Of a stretch of DNA of 64,000 nucleotides, positions 31,500 to 43,196 are shown piece by piece. A program made the position numbers and the translations under genes. The notes under the pieces are model-generated. The model searched no databases. It was given only the letters and a program-made list of their open reading frames with translations, and had not been told where the DNA came from. The number at the start of each line of letters is the position of its first letter. Position 1 is the first letter of the stretch. The stretch is from NCBI RefSeq assembly GCF_052324685.1, contig NC_135218.1:11826858-11890857 (forward strand), written 5' to 3'. This DNA comes from Brachyhypopomus gauderio (taxonomy: Eukaryota > Chordata > Actinopteri > Gymnotiformes > Hypopomidae).

Positions 31500-32609
31500 G
31501 ACCTAAAACAATCCAGCAAGTATAAATCAGAATCAGAAATACTCTATTGATCCCAGGGGGAAATTGCACTTGTTACAGCAGCAACCTATATAGGTATAAG
31601 CACTCCCAAGAAATAATTTACAGCAATAAAGAAAATTGCAATATGCATATCTAAAGATACAAGGACTTATAATACAAAGCAAAATATAATATATAAAATT
31701 ATATTATACAATAAAATATGACTGTACATGTGGGCGGTGTCATGTGATAATAGAGGAATTGTAAAGTCTGATAGCCACTGGTAGGAAAGACCTCCTGTGG
31801 CGTTCTGTAGTGCATCTAGGCTGAATGAGTCTTGCACTGAATGTGCTCCTATGGCTCATCACTGTGTGATGAAGAGGGTGGAAGCCATTGTTCATGATGG
31901 TCCGCAGCTTGGACAGTGTCCTCCTCTCAGACACTGCCGTCAGAGAGTCTAGCTCCACACCCACAACATCACTGGCTCTTCGGATCAGTTTCTTGAGTCT
32001 ATTGGCATCTGCCACCCTCAGCCTGCTGCCCCAGCATGCCACCATGTATAGGATGGTACTGGCCACTACAGGCTCATAAAAGATCCTCAGCATGGTCCTG
32101 CAGATATTGAAGGACCTCAGCCGCCTCAGAAAATAGAGACAACTTTGGCCCTTCTTGTAGAGGGCGTCGGTGTTCTTAGTCCAGTCCAGTCTGTTGTCGA
32201 TGTGTACGCCCAGATATTTATAGTCCTCCACAATGTCCACACTGACCCCTCTGATGGAAACAGGGGTCACCTGCATTTTGTCCCTCCTCAGGTCTACCAC
32301 CAGCTCCTTTGTCTTCGTCACGTTGAGCTGTAGATGGTTCAGCTCACACCATGTAACAAAGTCGTTCACCGTCGCCCTGTACTCATCTTCATCACCCCTG
32401 CTGATACATCCAACTAGTGGAGAATCATCAGAAAACTTCTGGAGGTGGCAGGTCTCTGTGCAGTAGTTGAAGTCAGTGGTGTAGAGAGTGAAGAGGAAGG
32501 GAAACAGAACAGTTCTTTGTGGGGCTCCCGTGTTGCTGACCACTCTGTCTGACACACAGTGTTGCAGACGTACATACTTTGGTTTGCCAGTCAGGTAGTC
32601 AACAATCAA
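31500..32609 (-). mobile_element. Rex1/L2-type LINE, 5'-truncated
   Basis: A 289-codon minus-strand frame (32609-31740) holds the C-terminal half of the reverse transcriptase: GAPQ, FSDDSPLVG at the YxDD position (degenerate), HLQLNVTKTKELVVD, YKYLGVHIDN and the terminal RRSFLPVAIRLYN. A 3' UTR at 31500-31740 has the CTATTGATCCCAGGGGGAAA type of fish Rex1 tails. The frame is open but begins mid-domain. Confidence 0.88.
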
Positions 32610-33100
32610 AGATGATTAAATATATAAAAGTTCATTATCTAGAATGCCATATATTAAATCTTGAGGCAGACAAACTGATATGACAAAAGTATATGATCAA
32701 ATATATATAGTTTATGTCTCTCCCATAAATATTCTGGATCCCTCTCAAAATACAGCTATAAACAAGATTATCACAAGTAGCATATGACAATTGACTCCAA
32801 ACATTTCATGGTATAGTGACTAACAATGTTCAGAATGAAGATCAAGATGCATAAAACCTATTATTTCTTTGTCAAAGTTAAAGTAATCACCAAGTCTAAC
32901 ATGGCAAGATTATTAACTACAAGTCCCAAAGTACTTTTTTCTAACACTCAATAATTGTCTCTTTTTGTGCAGGTTGACTTGCAAGACAGGTGCCGCCTTC
33001 ATCCAAAAAAGGTATGAATTGAAAATGCAAAAGTTCCTTTAAATGGTTATGACAAAACAGACTGAATATGACAATGTTTTGTATGTTGCTTTATTGTGTA
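32610..33100. other. AT-rich flank, nothing recognised
   Basis: No coding exon or repeat end was identified between the LINE and the CACTA-like transposase start. Confidence 0.4.
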
Positions 33101-33101
33101 G

Positions 33102-34830
33102 TATGTCTTGCAGAAAACCATCTTATTGGACAATTAAACGAAGAGCGAAAGAATGGGTTGATAGAGACATACAGTCAATTCAGGCAACAGAGTGGGGGCA
33201 GAGCAAAATTTAGAAAAAGAAAACAATACAATAGGTCTAGATGGCGATGATAACATGGAATTCATGGACTGCCAAAGTACTGTGTGTGAGACAGTGACTA
33301 TGGTTCCTGTACTAATGATTTATCTGAGTTTAATTCTGGATCTGACTCTGAAACGGAGTGTGACTTTTTACAGGATGAACTTGCGAAATGGGCAGCTGAG
33401 CACCACATTACGCACAATGCCGTAAATGCCCTGCTATCTGTCCTTGGCAAGCATCACCCAACTTTACCTAGAGATGCTAGGACACTATTAGGTACAGTGA
33501 GGTCAGGTGAGTTTGCAATTCAGGAGAAAGCTGGTGGTCAGTACTGCTACTTTGGTGTGCTTCACTCAATCTTGCACATTCTACAAAAAAAACAAGAGGT
33601 TACCAAACATTTGAAACTTCAAATCAACATTGATGGGCTGCCACTTTTCAAAAGTTCACCAACACAACTATGGCCGATTCTTGTAACTGTTGTAAACTTA
33701 CCACACCATGAGCCTGTCACAATTGGACTGTTCTGTGGTGCAAGAAAGCCTGATTCTGCAAGTGAGTTTCTGGATGACCTCGTATCAGAGATAGTTAAAC
33801 TGGAAGATGGGTTTGACTTTGAGGGAATCAGGCTATGCTTAAAGGTCTCCTCTGTGGTTTGCGATGCACCGGCACGTGCTTTTGTTAAGTGTGTAAAAGG
33901 TCACACAGGGTACCATGGGTGTGAGAAATGCACACAGGACGAAGTTTACATGGACAACAGAATGACATATCCAAGAACGGACATGCCACTCAGAACCGAT
34001 GAAAGTTTCAAAAATAAGACAGATTCAGATCACCACCTTGGCATTTCACCTTTAGAAAGAACATCTTCAGGAATGGTATCTGGGTTCCCTCTTGATTATA
34101 AGCACCTTGTGTATTAGGTCCACCTTGTGTATTAAGTTAGGTCCTCTCACTTGCAGGCTGTCTGGGTTTCAGCAAAATCTATTAACAGAACGACTGCTGG
34201 GTGCTCAGAGCTGCGTGCCTCTAGAGTTTGCACGTAGACCAAGGTCTCTCAGAGAAATTGACAGATGGAAAGCCACAGAATTTAGGCAATTTTTATTGTA
34301 CACGGGTCCTGTTCTGCTCAAAGATGTACTGCACACCGCAGTGTATGAACATTTTCTGCTTCTGTTTGTGGGAAATTTCATACTTAGCAATAATAGCCTG
34401 ATCGAGGACTACTTGGGCTACGCCAATTACATATAGGGTCTTTTTGTGTCTCATTTTGGAGAGCTGTATGGCCCTAAATTTGTCTTCTACAATGTTCACA
34501 ATTTAGTGCATCTTGCACAAGATGTAAAAAACATGGTGCTCTCGACAGCTTCAGTGCTTTCCAATATGAAAACAACCTGAATAAAATTAAAAAGCTCATT
34601 AGGAAACCTAGCTGTCCTCTGAGTCAGATTGTAAAGAGACTATCCCAGAAACCATGGAGTGACAGCATGGAGAAAAAGACAAGGGTGACAAAAGAACATA
34701 CCTCTGGTCCTCTTTCACCACCTTCCTGTGGTGCAACACAGTACAAAGAACTGGCAACCTCACTCTTCACTATCAAACTTGACCAAGCCAACAGCCATAT
34801 ATATTTTTTTAAGGTTATTTGTAGATAGTA
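33102..34830 (+). pseudogene. CACTA/EnSpm-like (tnp2-type) transposase
   Basis: Begins MSCRKPSYWTIKRRAKEW (stop soon after). It reopens at about 33320 as SDSETECDFLQDELAKWAAE, then NINIDGLPLFKSS-type text (INIDGLPLFKS), FCGARKPDSASEFLDDLV, VKGHTGYHGCEKCT, SDHHLG and GFPLDYKHLVY. After a frameshift near 34120 come EFARRPRSLREIDRWK, FRQFLLYTGPVLL and YNVHNLVHLAQDV. This order matches tnp2-type transposases of animal CACTA elements, as far as I remember the family. Several stops and shifts make it inactive. Confidence 0.78.
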
Positions 34831-35905
34831 CTGCAAGCTACACATCAAAAGGTTCGGATATGTTCTAAAATAGTAATATACTTTTAATATTTTGTGATCA
34901 ACAATGAGATCAAAAATAATTTATTAGATCATAAATCTAATTTTCGTATTACCTAATTTTATGCCGCAATATCTGATAATGAAAAATTGATGTTATAGAT
35001 AATCATTATTCTTGATGCGCTACATGTCATGGTACAGAGGGCCCATACCGTGAGATGTAGAGCATCAAGAATAATGATTATCTATAACATCCATTTTTTT
35101 AATGAAAACATTGATTTCAAGCTTTTGAATGGCTGTCTAGATGGAAGATTATTTATTTAGGTATTATCCGACAGAACACATTTAATTTTCGGGTCTGGGG
35201 TCTGGCTTCACAGTACAGCTTACAATGTACCTCATAAGGCTGGGCGATATGGAGCAAAAATAATATCTCGATATTTTTTAGCTGAATGGCGATATACGAT
35301 ATATATCTCGATATTTTTTCTTCCCAAAAGGTAATAACAAAGAGGCAGTAATAAGTCAAATCTACGTCCCAAATGAGTTGCGCGAAGAAGAGAGGCAGGA
35401 CAGGGCGGAAGTTGTTAAAAGAGAAACTCAAGTAAATTCACTATTCACAGTGTTGTGCGTGACCGAGTTCAAAAGAACGCATTCATTGAACACGCTCATT
35501 TTTTCGTGAACGTTGAACTGAACGAAACACATTTTTAAATAACTTGAATGTGAATTAGTTCACATTGTGTCATGAACGGTAGACATCACTGTAAATGAAC
35601 GTTGGAATTTGTTTCCATTGAAAACTGAGTGACATCTGTTTTTTCTTTTGAAACGCAACGAGAGAAAGTTCCTCCCTTCTGTATTCTCGCTGGTGCCGCT
35701 TAAATCATGCATCACCAGACAGAAATGGTTTTGACGTTGTGTGCGCAATGCATTGTGGGCAACGTAGTGTCCGCATGAGAATAGTTAACATACTGGCTAG
35801 TTAATAACATACTGGCTTCCGCACGACCTTACCCGTGATGAATTGCAGCAGAGCGGGGTAGGCATAGCACTTATAAGAACGTATAGTGATTTCTAGCTTG
35901 TAGTT

Positions 35906-36730
35906 GTCACGTCTGGCTCCGCCCCCTTCTAGTCTTGTCGTTTTTATGTTTTCCTTGTTCTTGTTACGCCCCTCTGTTTCAGCTGTTCCGTGTTAGCTTG
36001 TCTTAGTTTTACAAGTGTGTGTGTGTGTGTATTGCCTATGTCCAGACTATACCTTGAGGGATCATTGTCGTTTCTTTAGCTCCTAGTTGGTGTGTATATG
36101 TCCAGACTATACCTTCAGGGATCATTGTCGTTTCTTTAGCTCCTAGTTGGTGTGTATATGTCCAGACTATACCTTCAGGGATCATTGTCGTTTCTTTAGC
36201 TCCTAGTTGGTGTGTATATATAGCCTATGTCCAGACTATACCTTCGGGGATCATTGTCGTTTCTTTATTTCCTAGTTGGATGTGCACGGTATTCACGCCT
36301 TATCTGTGATTCGTGGTTTTGATTAGCTTCGTGTTTGTGTATGGTTAAAGTCTCTGTTCCATTTTCAGGTTCGTAGTGTTTTAGGTTTTCAGTTCATGTT
36401 TGGTCTCCGTGTTCTCTAACGTGATATCGTGCCTGGCAATACATGTATGTTCTGTTAGACTTCGTGTTCATGTATGGCCGTTACTTGCTTCCCGTGTGTT
36501 TGTTCATGTCAGTGTATGTAACAATTAGTTGTACTCTTGTGTTTGGTCTAGTTTTGTGCCCTTGTCATTTCCGCTGCCTTTCAGTGTATTAAGCGTTATT
36601 TCTCTATTCATCATGCCACGTCATTCGTGGTCCACTCGCGTGTCGTCTGCAACTGTAAGATGTGAAATAAAATCTAATGAGATTGTACTATCTGCTTCGC
36701 ATTTGTGTCCGCCCCTTGATTGCGCAACAG
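35906..36730 (+). mobile_element. Probable gypsy-type solo LTR inside the hAT
   Basis: Begins TGTCACGTCTGGCTCC and ends GATTGCGCAACA, with AATAAAATC near 36668. These are the TG..CA ends and poly(A) signal expected of an LTR. Flanking duplication was not found, so the boundaries are tentative. Confidence 0.45.
36031..36275. repeat. 60-base tandem repeat, about 4 copies
   Basis: TCCAGACTATACCTTCAGGG and ATCATTGTCGTTTCTTTAGC repeat with an exact 60-base period; the last copy has a short insertion. Lies within the LTR-like block. Confidence 0.95.
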
Positions 36731-37628
36731 CCAAATCGTGAAAAAAGTATTTGAATATCTCACGAAAAAAAGTAAAATTAACTGAACTTTGAACTATTTC
36801 ATAATTAAAATTGTGAACTTTGAACGTGAACTGTTCATGAAATACTTCCACACTACTGATGTAGCTCCTCGTTTAGGAACTAAATCATTCACAGTGTGAG
36901 CACTGCTGCTCTCTCCGCTGTTGGCCATGTTTATTTTGCGCGCTGCACGCACAACCTGCGTCCTTGCGTCATAATGTCGCGATATTGCGAAATCCTATCG
37001 AATAAAGAAATGTACCGGTATTTTTGTGAACGATATTATATCGCCCACCCCTAGTACCTCATAGTGGAGTTTATTAAGGAGGGGCAAACTGGACCAGTGG
37101 CAAAGTCCTGGTACATGGATGGGTTCTCCTGGTGGCCTCCCTATAAAGATCAAAGCCGACTTTTTAAAAAGTGTTAAAAAAGCTGAGGTTCCCCAGCCAG
37201 ATAAAGGGTGGAAAAAACACAGTGTGCGAATCCTTTATGAATCAGGTAATAAAGACATGCATATGTTAACATATACAATACAAAATATTATTAGGACCTT
37301 ATCATAGCATGACAGATGGTTCTTTTTCATGGCTGTCATTATTTCCCCCCAGAATCATTTGATAAGGTTTTTTTCTAAATGGAAAAAGTCGTGCTATACA
37401 TCAGATGTTAACTCTGACACAGAGGTTCTAGGAAAGAGAGTCAGCAAGTAAGCTGTGCATTCTATACAATTAATGTTTTAAAACAATTCTGTGATAGAAC
37501 CAGTTATTAACATACTTTTACTTGTAGAAGAAAAGTATACTCTTCATCGGACAAAGATGAAATGCCACCTATGAAAAAACAAATTCCTTCTGCCCCAAGA
37601 CCCCCAGCCCCACCACAGACATGTAGAT

Positions 37629-38600
37629 GTCACAGTGAGGTGTGCCCCCTACTGGCCGCCTCCGTCCACAGCGGCTGTTGTTGTTGTTTGGTGACGTCAT
37701 GTGCGTCCCTCAGGTGGGCGGAGCCCGTGATCCGTCTTACCTGAGGGTCGTTTGTTTGCCTATATATGTCTTGTCTTTGTACCAGTTGACCGCTGGTCAT
37801 TATATCCTTAATTTGGATCTTTTGCACGGGTTTTGGTTTGCACACTTTCTATTAAACCATCCTTTTTCCCCTGAGACTTGGTGTGATCGCTTCCTTTTAG
37901 TTGCTCACCCCTGCCCGTCACAGAATGACCAGCCACCCTTCGGAAGCCGCCAGTCTCTTTTTCTTTCTCCTTCGTTCGTGGTCATGTCTCGTGGTAAGTG
38001 TTTGTCTGCGTGGTGTTTTGTGAAGTGTTCCGTCGTGCTTATGTGTTGTGTTTGTGGCACGGCGAGGACCAGGGCTGTCTGCCCTGGGAAAACTCTTCGT
38101 GTTTGTCGTTTGTTTGTTGGAAGAGCTCCGCCGTGCTCGTGTTGTGTTTGTGGCACGGCGAGGACCAGGGCAGTCTCCCTGGTAAGCTCTTCGTCTTGTG
38201 TGGTGTTAGTGTGTCCAGGTGAACGGACGTGAGGATCTGTGTGCGTGCGCGTTTGTTATATGTTAAGTGTTTTGTGTGTGTGACGCGGTCGCCGCTCGTC
38301 ACTGTCGCCTCGCTCCCCGTGTGTCGTGTGTTTTATGTGGGGAGCGACTGCGACTCTGAGCGGCGCGTCACTGTCGTTTATGTGTAGTGCACACAAGTAT
38401 CGGTCCCGTTCGTTCAGTGTCTGCACACTAAGTTCTGTTTGTCTAGTCTTTGTGTGCATGTTTTGTCCTAGCGTGTTGTCAACTGTTAAATGTGTAATTC
38501 CACGCATGCTCCTCCCCTTAAATGTGTGTTTGGGGGGGGACCGGCTGTGGTCCCGAGGGCGTCGCTCCCGAGGGAGGCCCTGAATACGGTAGGGCGCGTT
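37629..38600 (+). mobile_element. Gypsy-type LTR plus untranslated leader, truncated
   Basis: TGTCACAGTGAGGTGTGCCC begins a block ending CTGCCCGTCACA at 37921, followed by GAATGACCAGCC and a GT-rich leader. A 108-base leader segment (TGTTTGTGGCACGGCGAGGA) is duplicated at about 38047 and 38147. No gag or pol frame follows. It interrupts the CACTA-like element. Confidence 0.5.
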
Positions 38601-39599
38601 TAGAGCTGTTTGTAGTTAATGTTACCACCACAGTCACTACTGTACAATAGCTAGCTCTTAGCCTTGCTAGTTGCTATTTAGCTGTAGCCATAAACACAGC
38701 ATGAGCAGCGATGACGTGCTACACATTTTGTGCAGTTACGCTATATTGTTGTTGCTTTCACGGGAATGCTTGTGTTTAATATTTGTTATTTTTTACGTTC
38801 AAGATTCCCCTTCCACTGACGAGGCGAGCGGAGTTGGCGGAAAATGTTTCCTTTAACCGGGCTTTCCTCGGGGTGCTTGGCGAACTTGTGAACACCATGC
38901 AAGACAGACGCCAGTAAAAGCACACAAAATGTTGCTTGTAGTACTATAAATATTTATTTCATATAAAGCTATACGTATATATTTGCTTTTTGCACTTTTT
39001 TTAGCTATAACTATATTATTTACATATGTTGTACTTTAAATATCTATATTTCATAATAAAGTTTGATTTCATTTGATTGTATGACTGATGCTTTTTATGC
39101 AGGGTGTGTTCAGCCTGTTTGAGTAATACCAAATTATTATCAATAATTAGAGCAACCACATACAATAATGAAGATAAAGATAAATAAGATACAATAATGC
39201 TATGTGTTAAGGGGCATCGACCGGTGTTGTGGTCGCATACAAATGATGTCACGACACTACAACCCGCGCGCCAACAGCGACTCCACCCACATTGTGGTGG
39301 TCCACCATTGTAATGGAAACACAACGCGACCGTACCGTTCCGTTGCGAATCGACCTGTATCGAACCGTACCGCGCCAAGCAGGCCCTAATGGAAATGCGC
39401 CATAAGAGTTAATGTGCCTTACACCCACTTTTGGGCAAATGTTCACACAAGTTGCCCACACGCAGCATTGGCCAAGGAGCCAGTTTTCCATCTCTGCACC
39501 TGTTCCCTTCTGTACTCTCCCCTCCCACCTTCCTCTCATTATATTTGAGATGTAATGAAAAATCCTTAATCTCTTACTAACTTAACAACTTCTAACCTG
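38601..39599. other. Uncharacterised filler in the transposon nest
   Basis: Includes a GC-rich stretch at 39200-39390 with CGACCGTACCGTTCCGTTGC that looks like a dispersed repeat end, and AT-rich sequence at 38930-39190. No coding exon was identified. Confidence 0.4.
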
Positions 39600-39860
39600 G
39601 AGGGCCCTGGCTGGGGCTGAGTTTCAGGAGTGCTGGGTGGTGTCTCTGACAAAAGCAAAACTATGGCCCTGGACTTTGCTCTGGCTGCTTTTTTTTGCCT
39701 CTCTCCACTTCTTTCTTTTTGCCCTTTTTCTTTCTAGTGTCTCTGTCCTTCTTCCACCTGGCCCTCTCTTTTTCAAGATACTGTCTTCTTCTGTCAGGGT
39801 CAGCATCACGTCTGACGTTTTGCTATTTCAGCTCCTCTTTGACTTATAACTAAAACAGAT
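39600..39860 (-). pseudogene. Basic coiled protein fragment found with fish transposons
   Basis: Minus-strand NVRRDADPDRRRQYLEKERA then RWKKDRDTRKKKGKK, followed after a shift by ETPPSTP, resembles the RRDADPERRxxYLxKxxxxYKKD segment of multi-copy uncharacterised fish proteins. Function unknown. Stops and shifts break it. Confidence 0.4.
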
Positions 39861-39965
39861 GCAGGACACCCTTAAACCAGCAGTCTGACTTTAATTGTTA
39901 TTGTTAACAAGAGGTGTGTATAATGTTATTTTATTACGTTATTATTGTCATTATTGTCACAAAAC

Positions 39966-40405
39966 TATCCACCTGTCCCCCCTGTCATGCATCATGTCCA
40001 CCCTATCAGGGAAGTATTAATGACAGGGTGGACAACGATAGGGTGGACATTTTCAGCTAAAATTTGCAATTGCTAAGCACATGGGGGCCCCTCAGCTAGC
40101 AGAGTTAGCAGTAGTGAAGGTGACCTCAAAATAAATATGACAATATTTAAAAATTTTGAAAAATAATATTTTTAAATATTTCTCCATGATAGGGTGGACA
40201 TGTTAAGCTCGACACCATGCAACAAGAAAGACAATATGAAGAAAATTGTGAAATTAAGGTGTAAATACTTACTGATAAGGGGTCATATGTGTCAGCCATC
40301 ACTGAAGATCATCAAATTGGTGGTCGTGATGTCACAGATGACATCAGCTACCGCATTAAAGGGCCAGTTACAACATAATGACAGGGTGGACACTGATTTG
40401 AGGGA
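39966..40405. repeat. Scattered GACAGGGTGGACA motif
   Basis: The 13-base motif or close variants occur repeatedly on both strands (near 39978, 39998, 40022, 40040, 40188 and 40380) without fixed spacing. I cannot assign it to a known element. Confidence 0.6.
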
Positions 40406-40779
40406 CATGCATTAAATACTTAATATTTATATTAAATATCTGTTGGAAACTACTAGAATTACCCATTCATGAAAGTTCTTGTCAATAATAATAAGACCAC
40501 AAAAAAATTATTTTAATTTTGTTTAATTTAATGACTTATTATACTCATAGCTGCTCCCACTATTGTGAGAGGGACATGGCAAAATTGCCTACACATACTT
40601 AAAGAAAATAGTACAAATTAATAAAAAATAACTCCCAAGATGGTAAATATAGTATAGATATATATGTGTTAATGATTATACATTCGTAATAAAAACTCAA
40701 AACATCATTATTTTACATTAAATGGAAAATAAATGTGTGATTCTGACTGGGACCTTGAAAGGCACTTTATAATGATAAT
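40406..40779. other. AT-rich spacer
   Basis: No feature recognised before the Rex1 LINE. Confidence 0.4.
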
Positions 40780-42050
40780 GACCCCATTATGCTCGCTTTG
40801 AGGCAGACAACACCTCCCCTGCTGCCAAACTCGATCAGGAGAACCACCCTTTTACCATCTATGTGTCCGAGGTGGCCAGATCCTTTATGTCCTTAAACCC
40901 ACGCAAAGCTCCGGGTCCTGATGGCGTCCACAGCCGAGTTCTCAGAGCATGTGCCAGCCAGCTTGCTGGGGTCTTCACCAACATCTTTAACCTCTCCCTA
41001 AGTCTGTCAGTGATTCCCACATGCTTCAAGAAAACAACGATTGTCCCAGTTCCAAAGAAACCAGCCGTCACCTGTCTAAACGACTACCGTCCTGTCGCAC
41101 TTACATCAGCAGCCATGAAGTGCTTCGAACGGCTCATAAAATCACACATCTGCTCTATTCTTCCCTCCACCATAGACCCTCAACAGTTCGCTTACCGACC
41201 CAACAGATCCACAGACAACGTCATTTCACTGACTGTCCACAACGCTCTCACACACCTGGACAAAAAGAACACATATGTTAGAATGCTGTTCATAGATTAC
41301 AGCTCAGCGTTCAACACCATCATTCCAGCCAAACTCATAGAACTGGGTATCAGCACACAGCTATGTAACTGGATACTGGACTTCCTGACGAGCAGACCCC
41401 AGGTGGTGAGAGTAGGAAACAGCTTCTCCTCTACTCTGACTCTAAGCACTGGTAGGTGCTGAAGAGGGTGGTGAGGACAGCAGAACACATTATCGGGAAT
41501 AAACTACCTGCCATACACCAGTCTCGCTGTTCAAGGAAGATCCACAGAATCCAGAAGGACAGCACTCACCCAGCACATGGACTGTTCACCTTACTGCCAT
41601 CAGACAGGAGGTACCGCAGCATTCAGGCCAAAACGACGCTGTCAATAAACAGTTTCTACCCACAGGCTATCAGGCTTCTAAACAAAGTGGGCAAATAAAG
41701 ACAATAATTAATATAAATTCTGCACTGCAATCGTCTTACGAACTTTTTTTTTCACTCACTGAGCCACTACCTCTATCAATGCAACAGTCACTTTAAAAGA
41801 TCACAGTCACTTTAATACATCTTGTGCAATTTTAGTTTTGTTTTGTGTACTGATGTGTATATAATTGCATATAATATGTCTGTATATATATTGTACAAAT
41901 TTGATTCTCTATGTTATCTTTCTTCTCTCTTTTCACTATTATATTATTAAGCTTCATTATTGTAGAGTGTATCCCTAACTCTCACCATAAGAATTTCAAT
42001 GTACACATGTCCCATGGAGTGCAAATGACAAATAAACTTGAAACTTCAAC
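40780..42050 (+). mobile_element. Rex1-type LINE with internal deletion
   Basis: The N-terminal RT part ([54 protein letters not shown]) runs to about 41458. It is joined directly to the extreme C-terminal part (VVRTAEHIIG, YPQAIRLLNK). The YxDD region and thumb, roughly 250 residues, are missing. The 3' end TGACAAATAAACTTGAAAC is the Rex1-type tail. Dead copy. Confidence 0.9.
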
Positions 42051-42225
42051 TTAAACGCTTGTCGTTTGAGTCTACCCTGTGCTTTAGCCCATGTTAGAAA
42101 ATAAAAACACGTGAACCCTGGTATTTTTACACTCATTTTCGCTGCTGATGTATTTATTGGTTCATTAAGGCGTAATGGTTTTGACTGAGCCATCTGGAAT
42201 GGCGAAAACGGTCTCTCGCATTTAA

Positions 42226-42836
42226 AGCCTGGTTTATACTTTTGCGAGCGACCGTAGCGCGCGACTCCGCCCACCTCGCGCAACCCTGCACGAGCGGTGT
42301 AGACGTTGTTCTCCGAAACGATAGGTGGCAGTGGAGAATAAAAAACCCCTGCAAAACCGGTGAAAGAACATTTTTACCTGACCAGAGACCGTATATATAT
42401 ACACATCAGGCATCAAACGTAAATATGGCTTTGCAGTGTTGTCTGAAACGATACGTTAACAAATACGAGCCTCTTGTAATTCCAGGACGAAACATGAGAG
42501 AACGTGAAGACGTTAAGATTGGGCGTTTTGAAAATAAACAACCATTAAATAATGTGATAAAAAAGCGAATTATTTCGATTCATTTCGAGTATATGTATAA
42601 ATATTTAACTGAATTAAGTTTAACGTGCTGGGAAATATTGAAATGGACCTTTAAAGTGACGAACAAGTGCTTTAATTCCACCTTGTAAAGGTGTATGAAC
42701 CCGGCAAACATGACTTTGTCCATCGCGCTGAAGCGCGGCGCGCGCACGAAGTTACAAATTTCAAGAGGTGCACGACCTCGCGCACGGGCGGAGCCACAGC
42801 GATTACGTCATTTTCGCCGCAAGTATAAACCAGGCT
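42226..42836. mobile_element. PIF/Harbinger-type MITE, insertion proven by the empty copy
   Basis: Perfect 16-base inverted ends AGCCTGGTTTATACTT / AAGTATAAACCAGGCT, with TAA on both sides (42223-42225, 42837-42839). Three-base TWA duplications mark PIF/Harbinger. A plus-strand frame at 42425-42688 is open but unlike any transposase that I know. 42505-42725 recurs inside the hAT at 13899-14661. Confidence 0.92.
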
Positions 42837-42906
42837 TAAGGATCTGGCTCCATACATTAAATCCATTGACAAGACAGTCAAAAAAAATGTAATGGATTTT
42901 ACTATA

Positions 42907-43195
42907 TTTTACGGAGCCCGTAAGGTGACATCATGTATAAAAAAAATAATAACGCGTGGCCACGACTTACTAACGCGTGGGAACGAGATACTAATGTCGC
43001 CTTACCCACGCGGCAACAAAGTTTATTTTTTCACAGCAAAGCAAGCAGATCCCAGGGATGTTCGCGAACTGACTGCCCAAGGAAAGTAAACCTGGCTTTA
43101 TATAAAGTAATACTTAATTATCTTGTTCGCATGCGTTAGTAAGTCGTGGCCACGCGTTATTATATTTTTTACATAATGTCACCTTACGGGCTCCG
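42907..43195. mobile_element. MITE with ~65-base inverted ends
   Basis: TACGGAGCCCGTAAGGTGAC on the left returns inverted at 43176-43195, and similarity continues inward through AACGCGTGGCCACGACTTAC. ATATTT flanks both ends. Superfamily not assigned. The left end of the copy at 6393-6665 is clipped. Confidence 0.8.
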
Positions 43196-43196
43196 T

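Larger units (their letters stand above)
35235..37053. mobile_element. hAT transposon inserted in the CACTA-like second gene
   Basis: Starts TAAGGCTGGGCGATAT and ends with the inverse of TAGGGGTGGGCGATAT. The 8-base duplication GTACCTCA flanks it (35227-35234 and 37054-37061). Length 1819 bases. It carries no hAT transposase that I recognise. An inner module with ends CAGTGTTGTG (about 35449) and CACACTACTG (about 36859) and repeated GAAC-rich flanks suggests a second nested element, without a clear target duplication. Confidence 0.9.
42053..43196. mobile_element. Composite dispersed repeat, copy 2 (filled version)
   Basis: Same order as 6186-6665 but with a 611-base MITE inserted at 42226-42836. 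The left edge is cut by the Rex1 tail. Confidence 0.88.

Noticed and set aside
31888-32466. Plus-strand frames antisense to the LINE
   Set aside because: Shadows of the minus-strand Rex1/L2 reverse transcriptase frame.
37642-38232. 196-codon frame
   Set aside because: Covers a gypsy LTR and its untranslated leader with internal duplication; no gag-like features.
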